Shown piece by piece: positions 46,292-47,110 of a DNA stretch of 47,110 bases. Every line of letters starts with the position of its first letter. The stretch's first letter is position 1. Location: NCBI RefSeq assembly GCF_900220975.1, contig NZ_OBQD01000002.1, positions 432,558 through 479,667 of the forward strand, read 5' to 3'. The translations under genes were made by a program, and so were the position numbers. The DNA is from Rhizobium subbaraonis (lineage in GTDB: Bacteria > Pseudomonadota > Alphaproteobacteria > Rhizobiales > Rhizobiaceae). Under the pieces are notes generated by a model that was not told where the DNA came from, did no database searches, and was given only the letters and a program-made list of their open reading frames with translations.

Positions 46292-46872
46292 GATCCTCGG
46301 CCCTCCATGCGTCAGTATCGGGGAATTCCACTGTCTCTGGCTGCAATGTAGGATTGGAGTGCACGCTCGGCCGGCGCCACTCTAGGCATAGTTCTCGCTC
46401 CGCAGGTGCGGCAGGCGATGCTCACGAAATAAATCAGCCCTCAAATTCATTATTCATCAACTAGGCGCGAAAAGATAGCGGAATCAACGATGCGCTGTGA
46501 CTGTAATATTAGCCCTCGCTTCTTGCTCGGCCGGCATCCGCACATGCTAGATGGATACGTCGCATGTTCATCCCACCGGTTGCACCCAGACCTTGGGGAG
46601 GCTTGGCGGTAGCCCGTCACCCATCGTCTTCACCGGCCCGCCGTGGTGGATCTCGAAGGCGGGCGACAAGCCTTCGGCAAGATCGCACTGGAAACGAGCG
46701 CGCGTCCCCTTCCAGTGCAGCAGGCTCAGTCGGCTGCAACCCATGACCCGATCATGGACGGCGGCAGGATGGCGCCCCATGCGCGGCAATTGGCGAAGCT
46801 GGCAGGTCGCGCATGTTGCAGCAGGCTGGTGGTCGCGACCATGCGCTCAGCGCGTTCGTCCCCGGTCGAGGC
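46292..46872. other. Gene-poor stretch with no convincing intact gene
   Basis: 46292-46560 holds the promoter side of the DUF3300 gene and AT-richer sequence (46420-46530). From 46568 to 46744 (minus) an open frame reads MGCSRLSLLHWKGTRARF and ends GLPPSLPKVWVQPVG; it may be a small gene or fragment but I do not recognise a family. Other frames look like chance openings. Together with the pseudogene to the right, this suggests a zone of gene decay. Confidence 0.4.
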
Positions 46873-47020
46873 CTATTGTGGAAACAGGAAGGTCACCACG
46901 AACCGGAAGCCAAGGCCCTCCTGGGCATTCTCCGGAGCGTCGGCCCAATAGCGCAGTCCAGCGGTGAAACTGACCGGCTGCTTGTCGAATTTCACCAGCT
47001 TGCCGACAGTAAAATTGATG
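46873..47020 (-). pseudogene. 3' remnant of a MetA-pathway/outer-membrane transporter-like gene (PF13557 type)
   Basis: In the frame ending at the TAG (46875-46873) the minus strand reads NFTVGKLVKFDKQPVSFT, then AGLRYWADAPENAQEGLGFRFVVTFLFPQ, the typical C-terminal two beta-strands of this barrel family, finishing with an aromatic-rich C-terminus as outer-membrane proteins do. Upstream of about 47020 the frame turns into unrelated Arg-rich codons and meets a stop, so only about 50 codons remain. No start codon or signal peptide is seen. Confidence 0.65.
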
Positions 47021-47094
47021 ATGTGGACGGCCCTCCGAACCCGTCGCGCGAGATGCTAAGATCATTCTGCGCAACTCAGAGAAGGAACCGTGTC

Positions 47095-47110
47095 ATGACT
47101 TTCGAGAAGA
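47095..47110 (+). CDS. Start of a gene leaving the window (3' partial)
   Basis: ATG at 47095 followed by codons MTFEK, with AGAAGGA placed eight bases upstream. Only five codons are in the window, so no family can be named. Confidence 0.45.

Noticed and set aside
44888-46351. 487-codon open frame on the plus strand
   Set aside because: Antisense to the DUF3300 gene; its apparent regularity comes from the Asp/Lys and Arg/Gly repeats on the other strand.

Overview
The window is a high-GC chromosomal segment of an alphaproteobacterium, most likely in the Rhizobiaceae (Rhizobium, Agrobacterium, Shinella or Ensifer relatives). The grounds are the FrcBCA-type sugar transporter, the typical rhizobial MinC, the pcaIJF/pcaR and pobA arrangement, and a VirC1-like ParA beside a chemotaxis cluster. 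Genes are closely packed, with ATGA overlaps and strong GGAG ribosome sites. No tRNA, rRNA, IS element, prophage or CRISPR array was seen.

Layout. (1) 1-5339: the end of a chemotaxis operon (receptor C-terminus, cheW, cheR, cheB), then a ParA-type ATPase and a convergent, degenerate receptor-like protein. (2) 5534-15384: a carbohydrate region with an ABC importer resembling the fructose system FrcBCA, an AraB-like FGGY kinase, ROK and DeoR regulators, an ADP-dependent phosphofructokinase/glucokinase-family kinase, and a divergent class I aldolase-like protein. (3) 15505-18622: a luciferase-like flavin oxidoreductase and the division-site operon minCDE. (4) 18863-43556: a large catabolic island with two shikimate dehydrogenase homologues, a dehydroshikimate-dehydratase-like TIM barrel, three paralogous ketosteroid-dehydrogenase-type flavoproteins, two NIPSNAP proteins, two tandem SDRs, pcaIJF, pobA, three regulators of aromatic-catabolism type (two IclR, one AraC), a complete branched-chain-type ABC importer, an NAD epimerase and a Gfo/Idh oxidoreductase. 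(5) 43855-46291: a DUF2950/DUF3300 exported-protein pair. (6) 46292-47110: a decayed stretch with the 3' remnant of an outer-membrane transporter-like gene and the first codons of a gene that leaves the window.

How the genes may work together. Region 4 reads as a funnel from hydroaromatic (cyclohexane or cyclohexene) acids to aromatic acids and on to the beta-ketoadipate pathway. SDRs and shikimate-dehydrogenase-like enzymes would oxidise ring alcohols, the flavoproteins would desaturate ring ketones, PobA converts 4-hydroxybenzoate to protocatechuate, and PcaIJF makes succinyl-CoA and acetyl-CoA. The ring-cleavage genes pcaGHBCD are not in the window. Three separate promoters in this island carry tandem 15-bp palindromes with starts exactly 18 bp apart, consensus T(T/G)GAATNNNATTC(C/A)A. 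The IclR gene at 24830-25624 has one copy at its own promoter. This gives a predicted regulon that ties the outer parts of the island together.

Region 2 pairs a kinase of a family rare in bacteria with a class I aldolase-like protein, which suggests a non-standard kinase/aldolase sugar route. Functions here come from motif reading alone; substrates are inferred.
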